Shown here piece by piece: positions 11,789-23,855 of a stretch of DNA of 64,000 nt. Source of the DNA: Arcuatula senhousia. Taxonomy: Eukaryota; Mollusca; Bivalvia; Mytilida; Mytilidae. A program made the position numbers and the translations under genes. The stretch spans positions 57,200,686 through 57,264,685 of the forward strand of contig OZ020306.1 in NCBI GenBank assembly GCA_963971305.1. The letters run 5' to 3'. Below the pieces are notes generated by a model. That model made no database searches, was not told the origin of the DNA, and saw only the letters and a list, made by a program, of their open reading frames with translations. Position 1 is the stretch's first letter. Each line of letters begins with the position of its first letter.

Positions 11789-12286
11789 TAGGTCCGCAGC
11801 AGCGCTAAGCTTGTCGGTAAAAGTCCACTAAAGAGCGCTCAGAAACCTGACATCGGGTCAGGCCGCTTTGCCCACAAAGCGACTGGGATGTGTGCCCCAG
11901 GTGGTTGAATGGGGCAGCCCTGACATCGAGAGATGCGGGGTCGTCAGGCGATAATGCGGAAAACCTGACCGCAAACCATAGTGGTGCACCGTGTTGGGAA
12001 AAATGTCACGTTCCTCGCACGTTAAAGAACCCTGCTGCAGGTCTCGGTAAGAGTAGGACCCGTAGGATCCCCATGCAGGAGGCTAAATTTCCCGTCCCTA
12101 CCCATCACTCCTTTTTCCAGTGGCAGTCAAAACTCCCCTACCCGATTGGCCTTGTGTCCCCATTTCCTCCACTTCATCATCATTTCATGTTCATTGTATC
12201 ACCACTTTCATGTTCATCTCCCGGATATAGCCGAAATCGTGCTGCTTGGGAGTAAAACAATAACTAACTAAGTAACTAACTTCTAG
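11789..12286 (+). mobile_element. Family B element (right arm of inverted pair)
   Basis: Begins inside the head (GGTCCGCAGCAGCGCTAAGC) and ends in CTAACTAAGTAACTAAC. It is nearly identical to the left arm over several hundred bases, so a transcript across both would fold into a long hairpin. Confidence 0.8.
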
Positions 12287-12429
12287 TATGTACATGTAAA
12301 GTTTCGATTGTGGAGTAAAGAAAAGAACACGCAGGGAAAAAATTTTGTGATGCTTGCGAATGTGCTTAGACCTTGATCCTCTATATCTATATCCTTTTTC
12401 CTTAAATTGCACATACGTTCTACCCTAAA

Positions 12430-13175
12430 CTGGCTCCATGTTTACCGCTAATGTCGTCTTTAAAACTGTCCTTTTCAGGGAAAGTGCGACCACAAACATC
12501 ACATTTGTATATTGTTGTCATCTCCGTCGTTCCTACCTCTGCAGACTGTTTTGTGCCTGACAAGGCAGGCCTTGTAGGTAAACTGCTTTGAGCATACTTT
12601 ACATTTATGCATCTTAATGTTATGATGCCTGTTTACATGCCCATTATAGTGTTTCTTTTCGATAAATGATTCTGTTTTTATAATCCTCCATCTTCTTATC
12701 GAACCCCTCGATTAGTTCACCGGACAATGAGTAAAACTCATTTCATTCTTTCCACTTATTATTCTGTTTCAGTTCATTTACGAAAGTATCTAGAATTTTT
12801 TATTGTTCTTTACTAATGTCCGCTATGCATTTGTTACAGAGTTCCTTCAATTTGTTGGTAGACATATAGATTAAACCAATTTTTAACTGCCTGACCTCAT
12901 CTCTCACGAATTGTTTTGTTTGGTGGTCTATTTGCGCAGGTCCGAAAAACAGATCCACTCTAAGGTTAGGGTGGCAACCTTTTCGTGGTCTCTACCAAAA
13001 TAAGACCTTTGATCGTGTCGAATTTAAATTTGACTTCCATTAACTGTCTAAGTTCAGCCAATTTTCCGGCTACCTTGTTTTTGTTGTCATTTTGCTAAGC
13101 ATGTAGTGATTTGGTAAATTTAGGTCTCTTTGCCTATGGTTGGCTTGAAGGTATTTCAATATCGTTGTTATCCAT
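12430..13175 (-). pseudogene. Broken zinc-finger protein gene
   Basis: From an ATG at 13175 (MDNNDIEIPSSQP, then KRPKFTK) the minus strand reads a basic leader, a polar helical middle (FVRDEVRQLKIGLIYMSTNK, LKELCNKCIADIS, NELKQNNKWKE) and then Cys/His motifs. KCKVCSKQFTYKACLVRHK-VC is near 12590, and in another frame YKCDVCGRTFPEKDSFK is near 12490. Both match the C-x2-C core of C2H2/C2HC fingers. Stops and at least three frame changes interrupt it, so it cannot make one protein as it stands. Such proteins are often linked to invertebrate transposons. Assignment to a host gene or a TE is open. Confidence 0.5.
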
Positions 13176-14221
13176 TTCGTTTTAATCTATGTTTTTTGTG
13201 AAGCTTTAGTTTATTAAACTTCCTTTTGAGTGAGGCATTGCTAATATGAGTAATTTGGGGACTCTGACATTTTGAGTTTTATTGTGTAAGAACGATAAAA
13301 CGTTTGATTTTCCAACTCTACGTTATGATTGTAACCACATTCATAAAATTGTTGGCGGTATTGGGTAAGCCTTAAAACATATGGCCCACCCTTGTTTTAC
13401 CATCTTGTGCTGTCAATGACCTTTGATTGAACTATTGATAACTCGATCATGTCGATTATTTTATCTTCATATTTCATACAAATCGTTCGATTCCTTATTG
13501 GAAAGCTTTTCTAGGGTCAAAATCATCACCACAACAATAACATATTTTGATAATTTAATTGAAAGAAAGTGTTATATTCCGTACAGAAGTGATTACACTG
13601 TGGAAATACAAACAAGTACTGATCTCTAAAAAAAATGATACATGAATTTTTAAATGAAAGATGTACCAGAGAGGTAACTTGGTTAACACATTCCTAAAAC
13701 ATATATAAAAAGTATATCCCGATGTTTGTATATCAATTTGTAAAATTTTACTCTGCTGAAAATGACACAGCAGTTTAAGATTAATCAATAAATACCCACG
13801 ATTCATATATACATGGAGCTATAATTCTAGAAACAAATATAAATTTAAAGGCATCACTAGAAAGTTAAAAACTAGTGCTAAAAATATTGTCAACAAGCAG
13901 GAGAATAAGAAACTGGATGTACATATGATGTCATTTAAACAGTCATATAAAAATTTGACTAAATATAGTATTCCGCCATTTTCAAAGAGATATGTCCACA
14001 AGAATCTTTGTGACTGAATAAGAGATGCATGTAATATTTGTATTTCATTGACTTAGCTTGTTCTTAGATTTATAGGATAATTAATTTGGTCGAATGAATA
14101 ACCAAAATATAATAAAAAAAATGAGTCGGTGAACGCATTATGGTTTAATGAGTGCGCGGAACTTGTTCCGCACACGAGTTAAATCTGAGTGCGTTCCTGC
14201 ACGAGTGATCATATTTTTGTT
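13176..14221. other. Non-coding DNA
   Basis: AT-rich; no supported exon. A small palindrome-rich patch (GCGCGGAACTTGTTCCGC) lies at 14154-14171 just before the F element. Confidence 0.5.
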
Positions 14222-14792
14222 GTCCCCCGCCGCAACGCGGAGCGGGGACTTAGAAATGCTGGTGTCCGTCCGTCCGTCCGTGCGTCCGTCACACTTTTTT
14301 CGTAACACTTTTCTCAGTAACTACTAATCCTAGGGTTCTGAAATTTTGTATGCAGACTCCTATAGGGGTCGCCCAAGGTGTAAGTGATTTTCAGGTCAGT
14401 CTGACATCTACTTCCTGTTTAACGACTTAGTCATTTTTTCTCCCATAGGCTCAATGGTAAATTTTTCGTAACACTTTTCTCAGTAACTACTAATCCTAGG
14501 GTTCTGAAATTTTGTATGCAGACTCCTATAGGGGTCGCCCAAGGTGTAAGTGATTTTCAGGTCAGTCTGACATCTACTTCCTGTTTAACGACTTATTCAT
14601 TTTTTCTGCCATAGGCTCAATGGTAAATTTTTCGTAACACTTTTCTCAGTAACTACTAATCCTAGGGTTCTGAAATTTTGTATGCAGACTCCTATAGGGG
14701 TCCCCTAAGGTGTAAGTGATTTTCAGGTCAGTATGCCCCTTCAACAATATAACGTTCAACGGGCGGGGGACCTGGAATCTGTTCTTGTTATT
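14222..14792. mobile_element. Family F hairpin element with three 166-bp repeats
   Basis: Starts with a strong hairpin (14222-14249; GTCCCC..GGGGAC outer stem with a GCCGC/GCGG inner stem and an AAC loop). A GTCCGTCCGTCCGTGCGTCC tract follows, then three tandem units starting at 14301, 14467 and 14633 (period 166). It closes near GGGCGGGGGAC, which can pair with the start (about 10 bp terminal inverted repeat). No protein. Confidence 0.8.
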
Positions 14793-15107
14793 CATGAGAC
14801 CTAATTGATTATCGTATTTATTACATAGATAAAATCGCCGAAAGTGTTTAGCAGCAGTCATGCCAACAACGCGATACAATTCACGACGTCATATTTGAAA
14901 GTTTTGCGTCACAATTGACAGTTTGGCGCGAAATGGTGCAAGAGTGAACATATATTTTGTTATTTCATACTGTGAATTTACAAGATTTTATTTCACTGGG
15001 AAAAATCGGTATTTTACACGCATCTATGTAATGACATGGATGTATTCAGTTGCTGCAGATACATGTACATTGTGTTATTTTTGTGTAAATGGCATATTTA
15101 AACAAAA
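14793..15107. other. Non-coding DNA
   Basis: A 67-codon plus-strand frame (14923-15126) has low-complexity coding content and no splice support; left uncalled. Confidence 0.4.
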
Positions 15108-15344
15108 TCATATGTGTAATTGGTGAAACATTAAAGAACAGTCAAATGTGTTTCTGCATTTATCAATGATTAGTAGACGTGCTACTAACCTCATTCTGGA
15201 GCTTGCATAATATTTTCTCTTCTCGGTGTTAGACACATTCATTCTTACCCATGTCTCTCCTAGTGTCATTATTAGTGGATCTTTTTGGGCAATGTCACTG
15301 ATTTCATCTTGGGTCATTATTGGCAAGATTTCCCTTTGCATCAA
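15108..15344 (-). pseudogene. Coding fragment of unknown TE-associated protein
   Basis: A frame of 78 codons reads ILPIMTQDEISDIAQKDPLI, then LGETWVRMN, KRKYYASSRMRLVARLLI. The pattern I..I..KDPLI..LGE......K..Y.S..MR...RLL resembles a conserved N-terminal segment that I recall from many uncharacterised invertebrate proteins, often from mobile elements. The start and the partner exons are not visible, so I treat it as an isolated remnant. No catalytic residues are present. Confidence 0.35.
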
Positions 15345-15419
15345 TCTTGACGCAGTTCTTTTTATATGACCAGCTAGAATTTTTCACTGTACAATAAGAT
15401 CTTTTTTCTTTAATTTCTG

Positions 15420-15800
15420 CAGATGTTGGTTTGTCATAGGGTGTTGATTTGTATTCCTTTACCGGATTTGACACGCTGAATGGACTATTGGCAACGCGAC
15501 GGATGTGCTATAGCAAGCAGGAACTGCTTACTCTTCCGGAGCACCTGAGTTCACTCTTGTTTCGACTGGAGTTCGCGTTGTTGATTGCTATTCAGTTGTT
15601 TTGTGTTTCCATGTTTTACATTTTGTCTGTGTTTGTCCTGTTCTTGTTGGTGTTTACTGGTTTTGTCTCTGCCCTTTCGGACTTTTGACATTCGGATACC
15701 CCATTGGTACCTCTGCTTCTTTCTACTCCGGAATGTTTTGACACTTGAATGTCCAAATCTGATTCCAAATTCTCTTTCCGGAATGACTTTGTAGTTGTTT
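15420..15800 (+). repeat. Family H dispersed repeat
   Basis: GTGCTATAGCAAGCAGGAAC, then CTTACTCTTCCGGAGCACCT, followed by T-rich sequence. An inverted, about 250-bp relative lies at 59440-59690. Reading frames in both copies are by-products. Confidence 0.65.
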
Positions 15801-15910
15801 AATCTGAGAGGGGTGCCATTTTGTTCTGATATTTTAAATATGTGCTGTTTTTCTGGCGTGTACGAGACAACATTGTAGGTTTTGTTATTTGTCTGTATTT
15901 TACAATTAAA

Positions 15911-16672
15911 TACTGTAAACGTACTTATTTTCGCGTGGTATTTATTTTCACGGATTTCGCGGTCACTTAATTTCCACGAAAATAAATACCCGTGAAATTA
16001 ATTACCATATTTTTGGAAGAAAACATTAACCTCTCTTTTCATGTAATACTTATTGGCTAGAGTGTACTCTCTATGTTGAAAGTAACTAACGGTTCTATGT
16101 GAATGACAAACATCATAGGGAGTATTATCAAAACATATTTACAATCGACCCAAGCTAACCTTGATTTAAATTGACATTTTTATTGTACACAACCTTTGAC
16201 CTTTCCAATACACGCTAGAAGTGAATGACCCAAGCTGACCATGATCCGAATTGACACCTTTTAATTTGTACCTGATCTTTAACCATTCAATTGTGTGATA
16301 ATCGATTACAGTTTTAAATTACAGACGGATTATAGAATTGAAGCCACAATAAATTTTGATCGCTAATTGGGCTTCTGAGAAATTAGAAAATCAACAATGC
16401 ACTTCAATTTATAATTGACCAACAAACATATTTACAAATAAATTAAATTGAGGCTATGAATTTTGTCAGTTGTCGTCAGTATTTATTTTTAATCACGAAT
16501 TATTAAGAAAGGACCGTTATTTAATTTTAGGTTTATATTAACGTTAAATCATTACTCCGCAAAAACCGCGAATGGTCAATGAGAAAAACCGTGAAATTAA
16601 GTACCCGCGAACTTGTTTCAAATACGAAAATCGCGAAAATAAGTACCCGCGAAAATAAGTATGTTTACAGTA
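15911..16672. mobile_element. TIR MITE (TACTGTAAAC ends)
   Basis: Left end TACTGTAAACGTACTTATTT, right end the inverse with one change (AAATAAGTATGTTTACAGTA). Similarity continues inward for about 100 bp with shuffled CGCG / TTCGCGGGTACTTA blocks. 762 bp with no ORF. The TA at each outer edge may be a TA target duplication of the Tc1/mariner type; this is inference. Confidence 0.75.
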
Positions 16673-16688
16673 CTCGGTTATTGTTTTT

Positions 16689-17582
16689 GTCCCCCGCCGC
16701 AACGCGGAGCGGGGACTTAGAAATGCTGGTGTCCGTCCGTCCGTCACACTTTTTTCGTAACACTTTTCTCAGTAACTACTAATCCTAGGGTTCTGAAATT
16801 TTGTATGCAGACTCCTATAGGGGTCCCCCAAGGTGTAAGTGATTTTCAGGTCAGTCTGACATCTACTTCCTGTTTAACGACTTAGTCATTTTTTTCTCCC
16901 ATAGGCTCAATGGTAAATTTTTCGTAACACTTTTCTCAGTAACTACTAATCCTAGGGTTCTGAAATTTTGTATGCAGACTCCTATAGGGGTCCCCTAAGG
17001 TGTAAGTGATTTTCAGGTCAGTCTGACATCTACTTCCTGTTTAACGACTTAGTCATTTTTTCTCCCATAGGCTCAATGGTAAATTTTTCGTAACACTTTT
17101 CTCAGTAACTACTAATCCTAGGGTTCTGAAATTTTGTATGCAGACTCCTATAGGGGTCCCCTAAAGTGTAAGTGATTTTCAGGTCAGTCTGACATCTACT
17201 TCCTGTTTAACGACTTAGTCATTTTTTCTCCCATAGGCTCAATGGTAACTTTTTCGTAACACTTTTCTCAGTAACTACTAATCCTAGGGTTCTGAAATTT
17301 TGTATGCAGACTCCTATAGGGGTCCCCTAAGGTGTAAGTGATTTTCAGGTCAGTCTGACATCTACTTCCTGTTTAACGACTTAGTCATTTTTTCTCCCAT
17401 AGGCTCAATGGTAAATTTTTCGTAACACTTTTCTCAGTAACTACTAATCCTAGGGTTCTGAAATTTTGTATGCAGACTCCTATAGGGGTCCCCTAAGGTG
17501 TAAGTGATTTTCAGGTCAGTATGCCCCTTCAACAATATAACGTTCAACGGGCGGGGGACCTGGAATCTGTTCTTGTTATTCT
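16689..17582. mobile_element. Family F hairpin element with five 166-bp repeats
   Basis: Same start hairpin (16689-16716), GTCCGTCCGTC tract and closing sequence as the copy at 14222, but with five tandem units, starting at 16756, 16923, 17089, 17255 and 17421. The two copies differ mainly by unit number. Confidence 0.85.
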
Positions 17583-18479
17583 ATCGAACACCACTGACAT
17601 CGGAGATAAATCCAAAAGTCTTTTTTCCACGTCGCCCTTCTTTTTTTAAAGTTTTATTCGGGACACAATTATGCATATCGTAAGTAGTAAAAAATTCCTT
17701 GTAAATTGATTTTCCATTATATAAGGCAGATTTCTGATGACTTGTTTTACGATGCTAAATAAACTATATATTGTTTTAATTGTTCAAGAAAACAGTGTTA
17801 AAAATATTTTTGTGGGTCATAGTCTAAAATTTGAAATAATTCATATACATTGTATTTAAAATGGTTTCCCTCTATGTTGTATAATAAATTTATTAGTTTT
17901 TTTGACATATCAATAAATAGCTAAAAACATTTTTTGGTACAGTTCAATAAAACATTAATAGGAAACAATTTATAACACAGTTTAGACATGGAAAATAAAA
18001 TAATTGCAAGGACATGAACTTATTAATTATATTTTAAACAGTATTATTTAAGTGCTCGAGGGGGGAGGGGCACACCATTAATTCATGTATAGGGAGGTGA
18101 CGCTGGGATTTTAAAACCCCATCCTTTTCATATATTTTAAATTTGAAAAGTGTTTACCTTTTTATATATTTTACGCCCAAAAAGCACTCTTATCTGTAGA
18201 TGAAGGTTGATATGATGTACAAAAATTTATTTATTTACAGATATTCAGTCATCAAAAACTTATTATTCTTGAAACTGATATAAATGCCTGGGGTTGTCAT
18301 ACAATTAGCAAGTAAATATAATTGACCTTATTTCATCACTAGATGCCGTATTGGTCATTATAGAGTCAATCATGGCTACTTGATGACACGAGAGAAGGAG
18401 GTTCCGATGTGCATCCCTTGTGACTCGCGCTATTCTTTGAGGCATGTTTTCCTTGACTATTCCTAATCAGACTCCAAAA
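17583..18479. other. Non-coding DNA
   Basis: AT-rich, with a G-rich patch near 18060-18075. Nothing recognised. Confidence 0.5.
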
Positions 18480-19613
18480 TGAGTACCATCATAGCTCAAT
18501 ATCTTGAAAACTTAACAAGATATTTAAGAAATTAATATTGCATATTGTGTAACACATCAAGATCTACAAGATATGTAGCAGGGTCAACGTTGTAGAACCT
18601 TTCCTTTTAGGAGTTATTGCCCCTAGAACGTCAAAATTAAGCATTTTAACACCACTTCCTCATTACACTGAAAACGTTAACGCCTCTGACACTTTAAGTC
18701 CAATTGGAACCAAACTTGGTATATTTGTTTATTACCATTAGGTGTATAATACTAATTTGGGGATTTTTGATTGGTTGTAAAACATGGCCACTGTGGCTAT
18801 AAATAGTGAGTGAGTGAGTTGGTGTTTTACGCCCGTGCAACGCTATATAGGTTATTTACAGGCGATGAACATGAAAAGGATGATACAATGAACATGAAAT
18901 GATGATGATATATGAAATATGGGATGGGGTGGGAAACACAGGGACAGTAAATTTTGAAGAACCACAGGAAAAGGGGAGAAGTGGGTAGGGGCGGAAAATT
19001 TAGCCTATGTGGTGCACTACTGGGCGGTCCACAAAGGGGTCTTTTACGTGCATGAAGCGTGGCATTCTCCACACACGTTGGCCCACTATGGTCGGCGGTC
19101 AGGGTTTCCGTATTATAGACCTGACAACCCCCGCGGACGAGGGCTACCCTATTCAGCCACCTAGGGTACACACTTGGTCGCTCTGTGGGCTGAGCACTGA
19201 CCCGACGTCAGAATCCCAAGACCCTTAGTCGCCTCTTACGACAAGCTAGGCTCTGCTGCGGGCCTATTCGCCACCCGGGCCCCGCACGGGACGTGGCTAT
19301 AAATAGAGCATAGGGGTAAATGGCAGTATTTTGCAAATAACTCGAAAACGATGACAGATTTTAAAATTTTGATTGAGAACAAAAGTGATAAGCACCTCAA
19401 GATCTACCAGCTCTGAAATATCGAAGAAGATCTAACAACCCATGTAGGAGTTATTGCCCTTTTAGTGATGTTTTTTTTTCAAATTTTGCACTTACAAAAA
19501 TGTTTGAAGCTCAATATCTTAAAATCGATATATATTTAAGAAATGTAAAGCAAATCATGATATACAAAAACATGAAAAATGTTGACAGGTGGGGTATGTG
19601 AGCGTGCTCACTA
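18480..19613 (-). mobile_element. G/I-type hairpin element, inverted and interrupted by A2
   Basis: Begins (minus strand) with TTAGTGAGCACGCTCACATA, whose GTGAGCACGCTCAC core is a palindrome, seen on the plus strand at 19598-19611. The inside resembles G internal repeats (AGGAGTTATTGCCC, AAGATCTAC..G). It is split at 18806-19292 by an A element. Its far end is not clear. Confidence 0.6.
18806..19292 (-). mobile_element. Family A short retroelement, full length (A2)
   Basis: 487 bp, almost identical to A1. Perfect 13-bp target-site duplication GTGGCTATAAATA at 18793-18805 and 19293-19305. It is younger than the G-like repeat it splits. Confidence 0.88.
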
Positions 19614-19639
19614 AGGTTCTTTAATTTGTTTAAGCTGGT

Positions 19640-19920
19640 AAGCAACATGCATCTCTCTTAATTTGTTCTACTTTTCCATCCGTAATATTTTGTTTATTTC
19701 TTTAACATATTTTTCCGGGATGCCTCTCATTTCTATCTCATTATTTATTTGTGAGATTGCAAAAGTCTTTATGATCGATACTTTACCTTGCAGAGTGAGA
19801 TCATTTGTCTTCCAAATTTGGAGACATGACTTAATTTTTTGAATTTTTTCAGACCATATTTTGTCTATTTGTATGTTATATCCGTGTAAAACTACGAAAG
19901 TTGACTGAACAATTAATGGT
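19640..19920 (-). pseudogene. Tx1/L1-like LINE C-terminal fragment
   Basis: The minus strand reads IWSEKIQKIKSCLQIWKTND, then LTLQGKVSIIKTFAISQINN and EIEMRGIPEKYVKEINKIL. This is the post-RT region (around the L..W..R.LTL.GK...IK..AISQ. block) of Tx1-type LINEs. It is cut at both sides, with a stop near 19672. It is likely the same LINE family as the relics at 3.2-4.6 and 27.5-30.0 kb. Confidence 0.6.
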
Positions 19921-20043
19921 CAGGGTACTCTTGTTATCTAGGATGAGAATCTGCCAATGTCGTTGGTACGGGTGGGTTTTTTGGGTTCCAAAATCCACTG
20001 TATAAACTGTATAACTAAATTTCATTCTCCTTATTCTTCATTT

Positions 20044-21160
20044 TACCCCGAAGGGTATACTGTTTTTGACTGGTCCGTCCGTCTGTCCGTGATCAAAATT
20101 TTCGTAACAGATATCGCAGCTATTATTGATCCTAGGCTTTTGATATCTGGTATGTAGCTTCAAGTGGGGGTCTCATATGGTGGGATACGTTTTCAGGTCT
20201 GTTGATCACCTACTTCCTGTTTAACGAGCCGACTTACACTTTTTTCACTAAATTGTCGTAACAGATTTCTCAGCAACTATTAATTGTAGGTGTTTGATAT
20301 TTGGTATATAGCTATAGGTAGGGGTCCCATATGATGGGATACATTTTCAGGTCTGTCGATCAGCTAATTCCTGTTAAACGAGCCGACTTAGATTTTTTTC
20401 ATTTAATTTTCAGGGTTGAAAATTTTCGTCACAGATTTCTCAGGAACTATTAATCATAGGCTTTTGATATTTTGTACGTAGCTGTAGGAATGAGTCCCAT
20501 ACGATGGGATACATTTTCAGGTCTGTCACTCATTTTTTTTTCCGTCCCGTGCGGGGCCCGGGTGGCGAATAGGCCCGCAGCAGAGCCTAGCTTGTCGTAA
20601 GAGGCGACTAAGGGTCTTGGGATTCTGACGTCGGGTCAGTGCTCAGCCCTCAGAGCGACCAAGTGTGTACCCTAGGTGGCTGAATAGGGTAGCCCTCGTC
20701 CGCGGGGGTTGTCAGGTCTATAATACGGAAACCCTGACCGCCGACCATAGTGGGCCAACGTGTGTGGAGAGTGCCACGCTCCATGCACGTAAAAGACCCC
20801 TTTGTGGACCGCCAAGTAGTGCGCCACATAGGCTAAATTTCCCGTCCCTACCCACCTCTCCCCTTTTCTTGTGGTTCTTCAAAATTAACCGGTCCTTTGT
20901 TCCCACCCCATCCCCATATTTCATTGATCATCATCATCATCATTTCATGTCATTTTATCATCCTTTTCATGTTCATCGCCTGTAAATAACCTATATAGCG
21001 TTGCACGGGCGTAAAACACCAACTCACTCACTCACTCATTTTTTTCCTGTTTAATGAGCCGACTTGGAAAGACAACAACTCTGACTTTTTTATTCCTACC
21101 GCTAAAAAGATATTCTCTGTCCATTATGTGGACACGTTGGGTATGTGAGCGTGCTCACTA
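20044..21160 (-). mobile_element. Family I hairpin element, split by A3
   Basis: Terminal mini-hairpin TACCCCGAAGGGTA at 20044-20057, a GTCCGTCCGTCTGTCCGTGA tract, and three diverged internal repeats (CGTAACAGAT-type starts at 20103, 20257 and 20427). The opposite end carries the palindrome GTGAGCGTGCTCAC at 21145-21158. The A3 element splits its last repeat at 20544. Confidence 0.65.
20544..21037 (+). mobile_element. Family A short retroelement, full length (A3)
   Basis: Sense orientation: GTCCCGTGCGGGGCCCGGGT head at 20544 and an (ACTC)n tail ending about 21037. The flanking repeat is a T-rich stretch, ATT..TTCC, of slightly different T-run length on each side (nine and seven T), so the target-site duplication is imperfect. 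Confidence 0.8.
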
Positions 21161-21432
21161 AGTTAAGGTTCTTTCATTTTTTTTAATTTTGATATCAAAA
21201 TTTTCTTTTTATATGCATTAGGTGTGTTTAGGTGTTTTGAAAAAAAAAAACTCCTCTTAATGTGGATGCAGGGTAAAAGGCGAAACACAAAACTTTCAGC
21301 AGGTAAGATCGAATAGATCAACATGAAATATATCTTTACCTTGAAGATATTTATTCCAAAAGAATTTGCGAGAAAACCCAGAAGTCTAAATTAAGTTGAT
21401 TGTTGGATAGCAACATAATTTAAACAGTTCCT
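21161..21432. other. Non-coding DNA
   Basis: No recognised feature. Confidence 0.4.
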
Positions 21433-21690
21433 GCATTATACTGGACAATTTGCTCCCTGATGACCTATTAAATCATTTTATGTGCTTGAGTGTGGCCATT
21501 AACATTCTCATTTTAGAGACCCTTGCAAGAAGACGCATGGATTACGTAAGTCAGCTTCTAAAATACTTTGAAGAACATTGCAAATATGTGTATGAACAAG
21601 AATTTCTTGTATACAATGTACTTAGTAATCCACTTAAAAAATTATCGACCTATTCCATTGAAGTTCGGCACAGAAAACCTACGCTGACTA
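21433..21690 (+). pseudogene. Fragment of tnp2/EnSpm-like transposase
   Basis: Reads LHYTGQF, then LLNHFMCLSVAINILILETL and EEHCKYVYEQEFLVYNV. It aligns with the transposase at 46.7-48.5 kb (LLYTGKL..LFEHFMTLSVAMAILV..LYGEEFLVYNVHSLLHL). The HSLLHL box after YNV is missing and the frame diverges, so it is a short relic of the same superfamily. It has no terminal repeats I can see. Confidence 0.55.
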
Positions 21691-22684
21691 CAATGTTCTT
21701 ATGAGATGGAATTACACATGTTAAATCAATGCAGCACATTTTATATATGGTAGAATGTTTGAAGTTAAGCACTTTAAACCCATGCTTACTGCATCTGAAA
21801 AAGTACAATTCTTCTGCCATCAATTAATTTGAGCCTGTTGATCCACACTTCGGATAAGTCTTTATCTGGATGAGTCCCATTTCTATATAAGTTTAAATAA
21901 TATATGACCGCTGTCTCTCTTCTCTGTTACGTCTTACTTTATATTTTTGAATTCAGGTACAGATCAATTAAAAATAAGAGGAATGAGTATTAATTGTGAG
22001 ATTTATTTCATCAATTTTCTTTTTTTGATATTCGATCTAATCCTAAAGTTTAAAATAATTGTCTCTTTAAAATTTTTGAATCGTGCTCTTGGGAGTTATT
22101 GTAGGCCTTGATTGAATAAAGTGGAACGTTAAGAATGGTAGATATGCAAGTTGGGTAGCGCTTGTAAAGTTTCAGTTTCCATTTCAGTAAAAGAAGAGAT
22201 CATATCATCATCAGTGTCTTGATGTTAGCTCCAATTTGTGTTTCTGTACGGAGTTCCTCTATCCATTTTAGTTCCTTTAAAAATATATTGTTTTGTCATT
22301 ATTAAAGTAATAATAAAGCAGTTTTTGGAAAAAAATTGCGATGTAAAAATAATCACTTAACTGTTGCATAATCATAAAATTCGAGCTTTCGCGCTTTTAT
22401 GAAGACGAAGATTTTAATAATGTGCGTGTACCGGCTAGAAATTTAGCTGATTTTTTTAAAGAAATTTGATACCAATGGCCACTTATTAACTTTCGTGAAC
22501 AACGTTCCGATTTTTACCGAACACATCAAAACAAACAAAAATGTATTTTGAAGTAAGAGCATGTAAAGCTCTGGGTTTAATATAACTTTATTCGACAAGT
22601 ACATTCTTTCCGCTATTAAGAAATAGTGATTAAAAGGTGTTTTACATGTAAAACAAGCATTCTGAGAGTATTGCAAAACAATAC
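21691..22684. other. Non-coding DNA
   Basis: No supported gene. Ends at the target-site duplication of element E (22675-22684). Confidence 0.5.
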
Positions 22685-23845
22685 TTAGTCCCCTACCGGC
22701 CTCATATTTCTGTCACTGGTAAGAATTTGTCAAACAAGTGAATACCTAAACCTGACCAGTTTTTTATCTACAAAGAACAATAAAAAAGTTTAGAAAAGAA
22801 AATTGCAAAAGATTTTCAAACTTCAAAGGTCCATATCTCCCATAAAAATTTGTGGACCGGCACGAAACTTGAACTTGATCTGTAACTCATCAAGGTAAAT
22901 TCACAGACAAAAAATCAGTTCATTATCTATAAGCATTTAGAAAAAAAATGTGGGAAACTGATATTTTAGTGAATTTTCAAAGTTCAAAGGACCATTACTC
23001 CCATAAAAATTTGTGGATCAGCACGAAACTCAAACTTGATCTGTAACTCATTAACATAGACTCACATACCAAAAATCAGTTCATTATCTATAAGCGTTTA
23101 GAAAAAAAGTGCGGAAAACTGAAATTTACGTGAATTTTCAAAGTTCAAAGAGCCATAACTCTCATAAAAAATTATGGACCAGCACAAAACTCAAACTTGG
23201 TCTGTAACTTATCAAGGTTAACTCGCATACCAAAAATCAGTTCATTATCTAAAAGCGTTTAGAAAAAAAGTGCGGAAAACTGGTATTTTAGTGAATTTTC
23301 AAAGTTCAAAGGGCCATAACTCTCATAAAAAATTATGGACCGGCACGAAACTCAAACTTGGTCTGTAACTTATCAAGGTTAAATCACAGACAAAAAATCA
23401 GTTCATTATCTAAAAGCGTTTAGAAAAAAGTGCGGAAAACTGGTATTTTAGTGAATTTTCAAAGTTCAAAGGGCCATAACTCCCCCAAAAAATTGTTGAT
23501 CGACACGAAACTCAAACTTGATCTGTAGCTCATCAAGGTAAACTCACATACCAAAAATGAGTTCATTATCTATAAGCGATTAGAAAAAAAGTGCGGAAAA
23601 CTGGTATTTTAGTGAATTTTCAAAGTTCAAAGGGCCATAACTCTCATAAAAAATTGTGGACTGACACGAAACTCAAACTTGATCTGTAACTCATCAAGGT
23701 TAACTCACATACCAAAAATCAGTTCATTATCTATAAGCGTTTAGAAAAAAAGTGCGGAAAACTGAGGCGTGACAGACGGACAGACAGACGGACGGACAGA
23801 GCGCAAACCTATAGTCCCCTTCGGCTTTCGCCGGTAGGGGACTAA
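22685..23845. mobile_element. Family E TIR element with six internal repeats
   Basis: 1161 bp. Terminal inverted repeats TAGTCCCCTACCGGC (22686-22700) and GCCGGTAGGGGACTA (23829-23843) are perfect over 15 bp. A 10-bp direct repeat AAAACAATAC flanks it (22675-22684 and 23846-23855). Inside are about six tandem units of roughly 154 bp (GAATTTTCAAAGTTCAAAGG..CCATAACTC), then a GACGGACAGACAGACGGACG tract. A strong end hairpin at 23812-23843 is formed with the right TIR. No coding capacity. Confidence 0.85.
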
Positions 23846-23855
23846 AAAAACAATA

